Of a stretch of DNA of 44,051 bases, positions 15,610 through 23,630 are shown piece by piece. Position 1 is the first letter of the stretch. The number at the start of each line of letters is the position of its first letter. The position numbers were made by a program, and so were the translations under genes. Source of the stretch: an uncultured Pelagibacteraceae bacterium (GTDB taxonomy: Bacteria > Pseudomonadota > Alphaproteobacteria > Pelagibacterales > Pelagibacteraceae); contig CABYHH010000001.1 in NCBI GenBank assembly GCA_902518835.1, positions 1-44,051 of the forward strand. Direction: 5' to 3'. The notes under the pieces were generated by a model that ran no database searches, was not told the origin of the DNA, and was given only the letters and a program-made list of their open reading frames with translations.

Positions 15610-15888
15610 ATGATGATACTAAAAGGCACTAAATTTCAATTAAAAGTTTGGAAATATCTCAAAACTATTCAAAAAGGCGAAGTAAAAACCTACAAACAGG
15701 TGGCTATTGGCATAAAAAGCCCCAGATCAGCTCGTGCTGTGGCTAATGCTTGTGCTAAAAATCCATATGCCCCAAAAATACCTTGTCACAGAGTAATTAG
15801 GTCTGACAGGACCCTTGGTGGCTACTTTGGGAGAGGTGGAATTAAGCAAAAGCTTAAATTACTTAGGTCTGAAAACGCAGCTATTTAA
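15610..15888 (+). CDS. Short methylated-DNA-protein cysteine methyltransferase (Ogt type)
   Basis: 92 residues from ATG 15610, covering only the C-terminal active domain of O6-alkylguanine-DNA alkyltransferases. The alkyl-accepting Cys59 is in IPCHRVI, the base-flipping Arg region is SARAVANACAKNP, and a helix-turn-helix (VKTYKQVAIGI) precedes it. Having PCHR, not PWHR, it should be a true alkyl acceptor and not an ATL protein. The frame is open upstream to 15571, but that part is the terminator hairpin of the RNA, so I reject that start. AGGGG at 15597-15601 could act as its ribosome binding site. Confidence 0.88.
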   Translation: MMILKGTKFQLKVWKYLKTIQKGEVKTYKQVAIGIKSPRSARAVANACAKNPYAPKIPCHRVIRSDRTLGGYFGRGGIKQKLKLLRSENAAI

Positions 15889-16334
15889 CCCTATTTTGAA
15901 GCTTTTTTAAGTTAAAAAAGTTAGTAAAATGAACACTTTTTAACCTTTTTATCTATTTTTTTCCTAAATAATTTAATTCACGCTTCAGTTGTACCATATA
16001 TGAGACTATAACTAAAATTGACCGCTCTATGAGCGTTTAAATGGTATATTCGATTAGTGCATCACTCTTCTATTCAACTATATCCACGCTTTTAGCCTCC
16101 CCCATTTTAAGCGAAATTCTTAGCCATAATAATTAAAAAAGTTATATTTATGTGGATTATTTGAGGTTTTTTGTTATTTTAAAAATTTTAGACTTTTATT
16201 GATTATATCAAATCGATTTAATGTTAAACAATTAAAAATATCATGAAATTAAATTATAAAAAAATTAAATAAATACAATAGTTTATATATATTACTTAAT
16301 GTAAAACTTTAAATATATAGTAAATAAATTATAC
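15889..16334. other. Non-coding stretch between ogt and the EamA transporter
   Basis: 446 bases with no convincing gene on either strand. The first part has a palindrome CTTTTTTAA-G-TTAAAAAAG (15902-15920), which may end transcription of the alkyltransferase gene. The middle (15990-16115) has several hairpins, listed separately. The last 200 bases are almost pure A+T and show nothing I can name. Confidence 0.6.
15990..16115. other. Candidate structured RNA or regulatory DNA with CCTCCCCC loop
   Basis: Nested helices can be drawn: TGTACCAT (15990-15997) with ATGGTATA (16041-16048), one G-T pair, enclosing CGCTC-TAT-GAGCG (16023-16035); AGTG-CAT-CACT (16056-16066); and CGCTT (16087-16091) with AAGCG (16109-16113), whose loop contains CCTCCCCC. 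On the plus strand that loop is complementary to a Shine-Dalgarno sequence. No family is recognised, and the strand is undecided. Confidence 0.35.
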
Positions 16335-17189
16335 CTAATATTTAACTTTTTTAACTAAGTTCTCTCTTCTTGAAATGTAGATACCACTTAATATTATAAT
16401 AAATAAGCCTAAAAAAGTCCAATTATCTGGGAAATCACTGAAGAAATAATAACCTATAATAATGTTTGTAATGATTTCAAAGTAACTAAATGGAGCTAAC
16501 TTGGACGCATCTGCATATTTAAGAGATAATATTAAAAATAAATGCCCAATACAGGCAAATATACCTATTGCAGCCATCATAGACCACTGATTTAAGCTTG
16601 GTTTAACCCACACAAATGGCATTACAGTAGATATAATTATGGCCCCTACTACACCAGTTAACAATAAAGTTAATAAAGGATTGTCTGAAGTGCTAAGTTT
16701 TCGAGTGATAATTAAATAAAATCCATACATTACACCTGTTCCAAGGGCAGATATACTTGCTAAATTAATTTCAACAAAACCAGGTCTTATAACAATTAAA
16801 GAACCTATAAACCCTATAATTACCGCTGACCATCTTCTGAATCCCACCCTCTCTCCTAAAAAAATTGGGGAAAAAGCTGTTACAATTAAAGGAGCAACAA
16901 AAGCTAATGTTAATGCTTTTGCAAGAGAGATAACTGAAATTGCATAAAAAAAACAAATATTTGCTGTTAAAAGAATTAAACCTCTAATGAATTGTAATTT
17001 TGGTTTATCTGTCCATACAAGATTTTTCCGAAAAAAGAAAAGCATGACTGGAAAAGTGAAGACTACAGTAAAAAAATATCTAGCCCATGTAATCTGTAAT
17101 ACTGGAAGATCTGCACTTAAGTATTTAGCAAATCCATCCATAATGGGAAGCACTATCCATGCTAAAAGATTAAAAATTATTGCCTTCAT
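16335..17189 (-). CDS. DMT/EamA family transporter
   Basis: 284 residues with about ten membrane segments in two repeats of five, the EamA arrangement. The first repeat has WARYFFTVVFTFPVM and the conserved helix end ALTLAFVAPLIVTAFSPIFLGERVGFRRW; the second has KYADASKLAPFSYFEIITNIIIGYYFF. Members export metabolites or take up small solutes; the substrate cannot be read from the sequence. Upstream (17190-17207) is a short A+T-rich gap to the next gene on the same strand. Confidence 0.9.
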   Translation of the reverse strand: MKAIIFNLLAWIVLPIMDGFAKYLSADLPVLQITWARYFFTVVFTFPVMLFFFRKNLVWTDKPKLQFIRGLILLTANICFFYAISVISLAKALTLAFVAPLIVTAFSPIFLGERVGFRRWSAVIIGFIGSLIVIRPGFVEINLASISALGTGVMYGFYLIITRKLSTSDNPLLTLLLTGVVGAIIISTVMPFVWVKPSLNQWSMMAAIGIFACIGHLFLILSLKYADASKLAPFSYFEIITNIIIGYYFFSDFPDNWTFLGLFIIILSGIYISRRENLVKKVKY

Positions 17190-17207
17190 TAAATAAATAA
17201 ACTTAGA

Positions 17208-17849
17208 TTATATTTTTTTCCAACAAAAAAAAGTAATTAAAAAATTAATTTTAATTAAAAAAAAATAATTCCATGAAACTATATTTTTGAAATTTGGATA
17301 ATCAACTACTTTATAAATAACGAGAGGTAATAGAATTAAACCTAAAGTAGATAAAATTATATTAAAATAAAATTTAAAATTAACAATCGAAATATATGAA
17401 AACAAGTTAAATTTAGTTCTAAAAGAGATTGAAAGTAATAGTTCAGATATAACAGTAAAAAAAATATATATAAAAATACCTATTCGTCTAAAAAATCTAT
17501 AATAATCACCTTCTCCAAGAAAAAAAATATATAAAGAAAAGAAAAATATAGAAAAGATACCTAAAATATATGATAACTTATACATTAAAGAATTTTTATT
17601 TTCCGAAATCAAAAGATAATTATACCTCCAATATAAATAGATAAAAAAAATAGAGATAAACATAAATGTTTTGAAAAAAAAATTTACAGGTGGATATCTT
17701 CCTACTTGTGAGATAGATGTACAACCATCAATATTTGGAACGCAAAAGTTTACGTAATTAAGTTTAATAGAAAAAAAATAAGACAATAAAACTGTAAAAA
17801 TAGGTAATATAAAACATAAAATAGATATAAACCTTATTTTCTTTATCAT
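17208..17849 (-). CDS. Six-helix membrane protein, weakly FRAG1/DRAM-like
   Basis: 213 residues with about six hydrophobic segments. After the first helix comes the extracytoplasmic NFCVPNIDGCTSISQVGRYPP, whose SISxxGxxPP part resembles the IS-x-TG-x-x-PP element of the eukaryote-like FRAG1/DRAM/Sfk1 membrane family. The rest is Phe/Ile rich and gives no motif. The start at 17849 overlaps the stop of the AEC transporter gene by one base, suggesting co-transcription. The family link is tentative and the function unknown. Confidence 0.6.
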   Translation of the reverse strand: MIKKIRFISILCFILPIFTVLLSYFFSIKLNYVNFCVPNIDGCTSISQVGRYPPVNFFFKTFMFISIFFIYLYWRYNYLLISENKNSLMYKLSYILGIFSIFFFSLYIFFLGEGDYYRFFRRIGIFIYIFFTVISELLLSISFRTKFNLFSYISIVNFKFYFNIILSTLGLILLPLVIYKVVDYPNFKNIVSWNYFFLIKINFLITFFCWKKI

Positions 17850-18745
17850 TAAGAAAAATATCTTAATGCCAAAAATACCACTAAAGGTATCGTAATAAAA
17901 GACATTAAAGTAGATACAACTATTGTACTTGCAATACTATCCACGACTTTTTTTGGTGAATACATACTTCCAACTAGATAATTTAATATAGCACTGGGCA
18001 TTGCACTTTGTATAAGCAACACACCAGCAGCAAGTCCTGATAAGTTAAAATTGTAAATAATAATGTAAGCTATAACTGGTCCTATTATAACTCGACAAAG
18101 AGACATTATAATTGAGTTTTTTAATGAAAATTTAAATCGTGTTAGTGCAATGCCTAGTGACATTAAAACTAAAAAAATAGTTGCATAAGTTAATAAAAAT
18201 GTAGTGTTTTCTAGAAATATTGGGGTTTTAATTTCAAAATATAAGAAAAGCACAGATATAATAATTGCATATACTGGTGGACTTTTTACAAGAATATCAA
18301 ACGAAAATTCTTTTTTTGCCAAAAAAACACCTAGAGTAAAGTGAAATAAAATAATGACAGAGGCTACTGCTGAAGCAACACCTAATCCTTGGGTCCCATA
18401 GGCAAAAAGGCAAATGGGAACACCCATATTGCCTGTATTAGGAAGTATTAGTGGTGGTAGCTCCATACTTAAATCTTTTTTAAGTAGAAAGAGCAGTATT
18501 AATCCAATAAATGCAAAACCAGCTATCATAATTATAGCGTAAACAAAGTAATGTACGAAAACACTTAGAGTGATTCCAGTAGTTGTTACTGTATAAAAGA
18601 TCATTGCAGGCGTACCTATATTACCTGCAAAATTAGTAATAAAATTCGTATCAAACTTTGGATTTTTTTTTCCAAGATAATAACCAATACCAATTACAAA
18701 AAATACTGGGAAGATAACTTCAAAAATTTTAATATAAATTTCCAT
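17849..18745 (-). CDS. AEC (auxin efflux carrier) family transporter
   Basis: 298 residues with ten hydrophobic segments. Family marks include the N-terminal VFFVIGIGYYLGKK, the NFAGNIGTPAMIFYTV segment, PLILPNTGNMGVPICLFAYG in the middle (the discontinuous helix with conserved Asn and Pro), and QSAMPSAILNYLVGSMY near the C-terminus. Bacterial members move organic acids or amino acids; no substrate can be assigned. It lies 2 bases downstream of hom and overlaps the following gene by one base. Confidence 0.9.
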   Translation of the reverse strand: MEIYIKIFEVIFPVFFVIGIGYYLGKKNPKFDTNFITNFAGNIGTPAMIFYTVTTTGITLSVFVHYFVYAIIMIAGFAFIGLILLFLLKKDLSMELPPLILPNTGNMGVPICLFAYGTQGLGVASAVASVIILFHFTLGVFLAKKEFSFDILVKSPPVYAIIISVLFLYFEIKTPIFLENTTFLLTYATIFLVLMSLGIALTRFKFSLKNSIIMSLCRVIIGPVIAYIIIYNFNLSGLAAGVLLIQSAMPSAILNYLVGSMYSPKKVVDSIASTIVVSTLMSFITIPLVVFLALRYFS

Positions 18746-18747
18746 TA

Positions 18748-20040
18748 TTAATTATAAAGTCTAATCAATATTGGATACTTAGTTATATTTTTATTTTTTT
18801 GTAATAATTTAAGACAATTTTTGGAATTTAATTCAGATGTCTTATGAGTAATAATAACAATTGTGGCCTTTTTATTTTTTTTGTCTGGTGTTTGAATAAT
18901 TCTTTGAATAGAAATTTTGTGTTTAGCTAGATTATTAGTAATAGATGACAAAACACCTGGTTTATCTTTTACTTCAAATCTTAAATATAGAGAGTTTGTA
19001 TAGTTATTATTATTAAAATTTTCGATTTTTTTTCTTTTTGTTGAACTTATACCAAATGGTTTTTTTATATTTCCCCTTAATATAGATAATAAATCCGACA
19101 ATAATGAAGAAGATGTAGGACCTGGACCAGCTCCCTCCCCTTGTAAAACACTCTCGCCTATTGGTTTTCCTTCTAAAATCACAGCATTCATAACACCACT
19201 TACGTTTCCAATGTAAGATTTCTTGCTTACCAAGCATGGGTGAACAGTTTCAAATAACTTATTATTTTTAACTTCACATATACCCAATAATTTGATACGT
19301 AAACCAAGCTGTCCAGCGATATTGATATCTTTTAAATCAATATTTTCTATTCCTTCCATAATACATTTTTTTTTTGAAATTTGATTATTAAATGATAAAG
19401 CTGATAATATTCTTACTTTAGCAAAAGCATCAAAACCATTTAAATCTAATTTTGGATCAATTGGTTCCGCATAACCAAGAGATTGTGCTTTTTTTAAAAC
19501 TTTATTAAATGATTGATTTGAATTTTCCATTTCTGACAAGATGTAGTTTGTAGTTCCGTTAAGGATTCCGTAAACTTTATTGATTTTATTTGTTGCTAAA
19601 CCTTCCTTGATAGTTCTTAAAATTGGTATACCTCCGGCAACAGATGCCTCAAACTCAAAATTAACTTTATTTTTTTCAGCTAAATTTGCAAGGTAATCAC
19701 CGTGTTTTGCAACAAGAGCTTTGTTAGGTGTAATTACATGTATCTTTTTTTTAAGCGCACCTTCAACAATCTTTTTGGAGACACCATCAGACAACCCGAC
19801 AACCTCAAACAAAATATCAATTTTTTTTTCATCTAAAATCTTAAGTGGATTTGAATAAAAAATTTTTTTGTCTATTTTAAAGCTTCTTTTCTTGTTCTTG
19901 TTTTTAGCAGAAATTGCTACTATCTTAATCTTTCTACCAGTTTTATTTTCGATATCTTTTTTTTTTAATTTTAATTCATTATATAAATAAATACCAACCT
20001 GACCTAATCCAATAATAGCAACGTTTAGTGTTTTACTCAT
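18748..20040 (-). CDS. hom: Homoserine dehydrogenase
   Basis: About 430 residues. The N-terminal NAD(P) fold begins VAIIGLGQVGIYLY, the substrate region has NGTTNYILSEM and LDLNGFDAFAKVRILS, and EGAGPGPTSSSLLSDL is a family signature. A C-terminal ACT domain (~350-430, RFEVKDKPGVLSSITNNL) suggests feedback control, usually by threonine. It reduces aspartate semialdehyde to homoserine, upstream of threonine and of the MetY substrate encoded nearby. An ATG 9 bases upstream (20049) is possible, but would overlap the lipoprotein gene; ATG 20040 starts right after that gene's stop. Confidence 0.95.
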   Translation of the reverse strand: MSKTLNVAIIGLGQVGIYLYNELKLKKKDIENKTGRKIKIVAISAKNKNKKRSFKIDKKIFYSNPLKILDEKKIDILFEVVGLSDGVSKKIVEGALKKKIHVITPNKALVAKHGDYLANLAEKNKVNFEFEASVAGGIPILRTIKEGLATNKINKVYGILNGTTNYILSEMENSNQSFNKVLKKAQSLGYAEPIDPKLDLNGFDAFAKVRILSALSFNNQISKKKCIMEGIENIDLKDINIAGQLGLRIKLLGICEVKNNKLFETVHPCLVSKKSYIGNVSGVMNAVILEGKPIGESVLQGEGAGPGPTSSSLLSDLLSILRGNIKKPFGISSTKRKKIENFNNNNYTNSLYLRFEVKDKPGVLSSITNNLAKHKISIQRIIQTPDKKNKKATIVIITHKTSELNSKNCLKLLQKNKNITKYPILIRLYN

Positions 20041-20041
20041 T

Positions 20042-20215
20042 TTAACCATCGATATTAGGATAAGGATTTTTTATGGCATATTCATCAAGTTTTGTTTTGA
20101 ATTCTTCAAAACTCAAATTGTTATTAAATTGAAAATCATTTTGTAAATTTACTTTTTCTGAATTACCTGAACAACTATTAAGGAATAGAATCAAAAATAA
20201 AAGTCTTTTAATCAT
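20042..20215 (-). CDS. Small putative lipoprotein, 57 residues
   Basis: A short open frame fills the gap between argC and hom. It begins with Met-Ile-Lys-Arg, a hydrophobic stretch LLFLILFL, and then NSCSGN, so Cys15 may be a lipidation site, although Asn at the -2 position is not ideal. The rest (FEEFKTKLDEYAIKNPYPNIDG) is polar. Its ATG overlaps the argC stop by 4 bases, and its stop is 1 base before the hom ATG, which argues that it is translated. I know no family for it. Confidence 0.6.
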   Translation of the reverse strand: MIKRLLFLILFLNSCSGNSEKVNLQNDFQFNNNLSFEEFKTKLDEYAIKNPYPNIDG

Positions 20216-21234
20216 TTCAAACCTTCATCATTTTTAAAATTAAACTTCATATTCATATTTTGTACAGCCTGACCAGCTCCACCTTTAATCAAATTGTCTA
20301 TGGCAGAAAGAATAACAAATTGATTTTTATTTTGTGTTTTACAAATTGAAATAAAACAAAAATTTGTGTTTATAACATCATTAGTACTTATCATAGTATT
20401 ATTTCTTAGAATTTTTACAAATTTTTCATTTTTATAAAATTTTTTAAGAAAAGAGTACAATTTGTTTTCGTTAATACCAGATTTTAAATTTAGATAAATT
20501 GTACTTAGAATTCCTCTAAACATCGGTAAAATATGTGGTGTAAATGATATATGAATTTTAGATTTTGTGTAATTTTTTAGTTCTTGTAAAATTTCTGGAT
20601 TATGCCGATGAGAACTTATTCCATAGGCACTTATCGACTCGTAAAGGTTTCTGTTTTTAAATTTCTTATGAACTCCTCTCCCCGCTCCAGAATATCCAGA
20701 TTTTGAGTCAATTATTATATTATTATTAGAAAGCATTTTTTTTTTTATAATAGGAATTAACGGGAGCAAGATTGATGTAGGGTAACATCCAGGACAACTA
20801 ATTATTTTAAATTTTTTAACGCTCTCTCCAGTTAACTCAGGCAAAGCATAAATACTTGTTTTAATATTTTTTGGCGCCTTATGTTTTTGATTATACCATT
20901 TAGAATATTCTGAAGATTTTTGAAGTCTAAAATCAGCAGCCAAATCAATCAAAGTATTCTTTTTTAAAAGAAATTTTGAAATATTCTGAGCTTGTCCATT
21001 AGGTAGCGCTGTAAATATAATATCAATATCTTTTAAAAATTCTTTTTTAAACTTCACTATATTTGGTAACTTCTTTTTTTTTAGAGAATTATCGTAATAA
21101 TATATTCTTTTTCCAACAGAAGAGTTTCCGCATAAATATCTTATTTCTACATTTTTATGTTTTACTAATAATTTTATTAGTTGGACACCAATATATCCTG
21201 TTGAACCAGCAATTAAAACTTTAAGCTTACGCAT
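20212..21234 (-). CDS. argC: N-acetyl-gamma-glutamyl-phosphate reductase
   Basis: 340 residues, the class I ArgC length. The NADP loop is VLIAGSTGYIGVQLIKLL, the catalytic Cys is in KIISCPGCYPTSILLPL, and AYGISSHRHNPEI carries the conserved His. SFTPHILPMFRGILSTIY completes the signature. It makes N-acetylglutamate semialdehyde in arginine synthesis. It is separated from rpsI by 33 bases; the gene may be read from the rplM-rpsI promoter. Its 3' end overlaps the small lipoprotein gene. Confidence 0.96.
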   Translation of the reverse strand: MRKLKVLIAGSTGYIGVQLIKLLVKHKNVEIRYLCGNSSVGKRIYYYDNSLKKKKLPNIVKFKKEFLKDIDIIFTALPNGQAQNISKFLLKKNTLIDLAADFRLQKSSEYSKWYNQKHKAPKNIKTSIYALPELTGESVKKFKIISCPGCYPTSILLPLIPIIKKKMLSNNNIIIDSKSGYSGAGRGVHKKFKNRNLYESISAYGISSHRHNPEILQELKNYTKSKIHISFTPHILPMFRGILSTIYLNLKSGINENKLYSFLKKFYKNEKFVKILRNNTMISTNDVINTNFCFISICKTQNKNQFVILSAIDNLIKGGAGQAVQNMNMKFNFKNDEGLK

Positions 21235-21267
21235 TTTATATTATAGCAGTTTAATATTGAAAAAAAA

Positions 21268-21705
21268 TTATCTTTTAGAAAATTGAAAGCTTCTTCTAGC
21301 CTTTTTTCTACCAGGTTTTTTTCTTTCAACAGCCCTGGAGTCACGCGTGGTTAGTTTTTCTGTTTTTAATGTAGATTTATAACTTTCATCAAACATCACT
21401 AGAGCTTTTGAAATTCCATGAACCATTGCGCCAGCTTGTCCTGTGTGACCACCACCTTTAACACTACACCTTACGTCATATTGAGTGGCTTGATTAATAA
21501 TTTCAAAGGGTCTCACAATTTGCATCTTATGATTTTCATTTGAAAAATAATCACTAAATAATTTTCCATTAACAAAAATTTGTCCAGATCCTTTTTTAAG
21601 CCAAACTTTAGCAATAGATTTTTTTCTTCTTCCTGTTGCGTACTTACTCTCTTTAAAATCTAACTTAATTTTTTCTTTTTTTGTATTTGTTTGTATATTC
21701 TCCAT
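21268..21705 (-). CDS. rpsI: 30S ribosomal protein S9
   Basis: 145 residues. The S9 body starts at YATGRRKKSIAKVWLKKGSG, has VRCSVKGGGHTGQAGAMVHGI as the conserved centre, and ends KKARRSFQFSKR, the tail that reaches toward the P-site tRNA. The first ~20 residues are a Lys-rich extension common in alphaproteobacterial S9. It lies 1 base after rplM, the normal rplM-rpsI pair. Confidence 0.98.
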   Translation of the reverse strand: MENIQTNTKKEKIKLDFKESKYATGRRKKSIAKVWLKKGSGQIFVNGKLFSDYFSNENHKMQIVRPFEIINQATQYDVRCSVKGGGHTGQAGAMVHGISKALVMFDESYKSTLKTEKLTTRDSRAVERKKPGRKKARRSFQFSKR

Positions 21706-21706
21706 A

Positions 21707-22165
21707 TTAATTTCTTAATATATTTTTTTTATTCATTTTTTCTAATTCAATTACTGTAGGATTTTGAGCGGTATGAGGATGTTCGTTGCCTGAATAAATC
21801 TTTAATTTAGTTAACTGATTTCTTCCCAAAACTCCTCCTGGAAGCATTCTTTTTACTGCTAATTTTAAAACTTCACCTGGTTTTTTTTCATGGAGGGACT
21901 CTGGAGAAGACTCTTTAATTCCTCCCGGGTGTCCGGTATGTCTAAAATATCTTTTATTTTTAAATTTCTTTCCAGTAAATTTTATTTGTTCAATGTTTTT
22001 TACAACAACAAAATCTCCATCATCCATATGAGGTGTGTAAGATGTTTTGTTTTTGCCTCTTAAAATAATCGAAATAAGAGAGGCTAATCTTCCTACTATC
22101 GCATTTTTGGCATCTATCTCATACCACTGGCTATTTATCTCTACTTTTTTAACAAATTTTGTCAT
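21707..22165 (-). CDS. rplM: 50S ribosomal protein L13
   Basis: About 152 residues from ATG 22165: WYEIDAKNAIVGRLASLIS is the normal N-terminal block of L13, with YTPHMDDGDFVVVKN, YFRHTGHPGGIKE, AVKRMLPGGVLGR and KIYSGNEHPHTAQNP following. An upstream ATG at 22219 would add 18 residues that no L13 has, so I choose 22165. The gene heads the rplM-rpsI pair and is divergent from metY. Confidence 0.96.
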   Translation of the reverse strand: MTKFVKKVEINSQWYEIDAKNAIVGRLASLISIILRGKNKTSYTPHMDDGDFVVVKNIEQIKFTGKKFKNKRYFRHTGHPGGIKESSPESLHEKKPGEVLKLAVKRMLPGGVLGRNQLTKLKIYSGNEHPHTAQNPTVIELEKMNKKNILRN

Positions 22166-22234
22166 GAATGCCGGATTAATACTTACAAATATCATTAATG
22201 TCAATTTATTAGATGTCAAAAAATACTATAATAA

Positions 22235-22293
22235 TTGATATTTTATGTTAATTTCAATTTAATTAACAAAATTTATCAAAGTCAAATAAGGAG
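22235..22293 (+). promoter_or_regulatory. Imperfect leader hairpin and ribosome binding site of metY
   Basis: TGTTAATT (22246-22253) pairs with AATTAACA (22261-22268), loop TCAATTT, and TTGATA (22235-22240) pairs with TATCAA (22274-22279) outside it. A good AAGGAG (22288-22293) sits 5 bases before the metY ATG. SAR11 metY genes can carry SAM-V riboswitches; I do not see that aptamer here, so the hairpin is only a candidate control element. Confidence 0.4.
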
Positions 22294-22298
22294 ATTAA

Positions 22299-23630
22299 AT
22301 GACGGACAAAAAAAAAGAGACTAGTTCAAAAACATATAAGTTTGACACTTTAAGTTTACACGCTGGATATCAACCGCATAAAAATGCAGGGTCGAGACAA
22401 GTACCAATTTATCAAACAACTTCTTACTTATTTGATGATGTGGACCATGCTGCAGCTCTTTTTAATTTAGAAAGAGGTGGTCATATTTATAGCAGAATAT
22501 CCAATCCTACAGTTGCTGTTTTAGAGGAAAGAGTTGCATCTTTAGAAGGTGGTACAGCGGCTCTAGCAACTTCTTCAGGAATGAGTGCAATTTTTTTAGC
22601 TGTTATGACTTTATGTGAAGCTGGTGACCATTTGGTTGTCTCATCCCAGCTTTATGGTGGTACTGTAAATTTGTTTAGACTCACATTGCCAAAATTTGGT
22701 ATTAAAACAACCTTTGTTAAACCTAGGGACACCGACGGTTTTAAAAAAGCAATTCAAAGTAATACTAAAGGAATTTTTGGTGAGCTTGTAGGAAATCCAG
22801 GAAATGAAATAATGAATATGCCTGAAATTGCCAAAATTGCTCATGAGGCTGGCATACCCTTAATGGTTGATGCAACTTATCAAACTCCCTATTTATGTAA
22901 ACCAATTGAACATGGTGCAGACATTGTTATTCACTCCCTAACAAAATGGATGGCTGGACATGGTTCATCGATGGCTGGAATAATTGTTGAAGGAGGAAAA
23001 TTTGATTGGATGCAGAATGATAAATTTCCAACTATGACTAAACCTTATGAAGGTTATCATGGTTTATCTTTTGCTGAAGAATTTGGACCAACGGCATTTA
23101 CAATGAAATCAAGAGCAGAAGGTATGAGAGATTTTGGACCTTGTTTAAGCCCTCAAAATGCATGGAATGTTTTACAGGGTATAGAAACTCTATCTGTTAG
23201 AATGCAAAAACATTGCTCTAATGCAGAAAAAATGGTCAAATATCTATTAGAACATGATAGTGTTGCATGGGTATCTCACCCAAGTGTTCCAGATCACCCT
23301 GATCATGATTTAGCAAACAAATTACTACCTAATGGTAAAGGCTCGATGATCGCCTTCGGTATCAAAGGTGGAAAAGAAGCTGGTGAAGCATTTATTAATA
23401 ACGTTAAGTTAGCATCTCACTTGGCAAACGTAGGTGATACTCGAACATTGGTGATTCATCCAGCGTCAGCAACTCATTCACAAATGGATGAAGCTACTTT
23501 AAAGTTTGCTGGTTTATCTCATGATATGATCAGATTATCTGTAGGTATTGAAGATGTAGATGATATTAAGAATGATTTTGAGAATGGATTTAGAGCTGCT
23601 AGGAAACCTAGACTCGTATCCAATCAATGA
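22299..23630 (+). CDS. metY: O-acetylhomoserine sulfhydrylase MetY
   Basis: 443 residues of the Cys/Met-metabolism PLP enzyme family. FDTLSLHAGYQP and RQVPIYQTTSYLFDD start the protein, LATSSGMSAIF holds the cofactor phosphate, and the PLP lysine is in IHSLTKWMAGHG. LANVGDTRTLVIHPASATHSQ near the C-terminus is typical of MetY rather than of cystathionine synthases. It joins O-acetylhomoserine with sulfide or a thiol to make homocysteine or methionine. A strong AAGGAG site precedes the ATG. It overlaps the following hydrolase by 4 bases. Confidence 0.96.
   Translation: MTDKKKETSSKTYKFDTLSLHAGYQPHKNAGSRQVPIYQTTSYLFDDVDHAAALFNLERGGHIYSRISNPTVAVLEERVASLEGGTAALATSSGMSAIFLAVMTLCEAGDHLVVSSQLYGGTVNLFRLTLPKFGIKTTFVKPRDTDGFKKAIQSNTKGIFGELVGNPGNEIMNMPEIAKIAHEAGIPLMVDATYQTPYLCKPIEHGADIVIHSLTKWMAGHGSSMAGIIVEGGKFDWMQNDKFPTMTKPYEGYHGLSFAEEFGPTAFTMKSRAEGMRDFGPCLSPQNAWNVLQGIETLSVRMQKHCSNAEKMVKYLLEHDSVAWVSHPSVPDHPDHDLANKLLPNGKGSMIAFGIKGGKEAGEAFINNVKLASHLANVGDTRTLVIHPASATHSQMDEATLKFAGLSHDMIRLSVGIEDVDDIKNDFENGFRAARKPRLVSNQ

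Noticed and set aside
4592-15610. att repeat copying the 3' end of tRNA-Glu near the integrase
   Set aside because: No copy of the TTCGATTCCCC or AGGGACC segments was found at the right end.
15426-15629. 67-codon minus-strand frame across the structured RNA
   Set aside because: It lies antisense to the paired RNA and terminator, has no family match I know, and its openness follows from the G+C-rich RNA sequence.
22166-22219. 18-residue N-terminal extension of L13
   Set aside because: No L13 begins this way; the family start follows at 22165.
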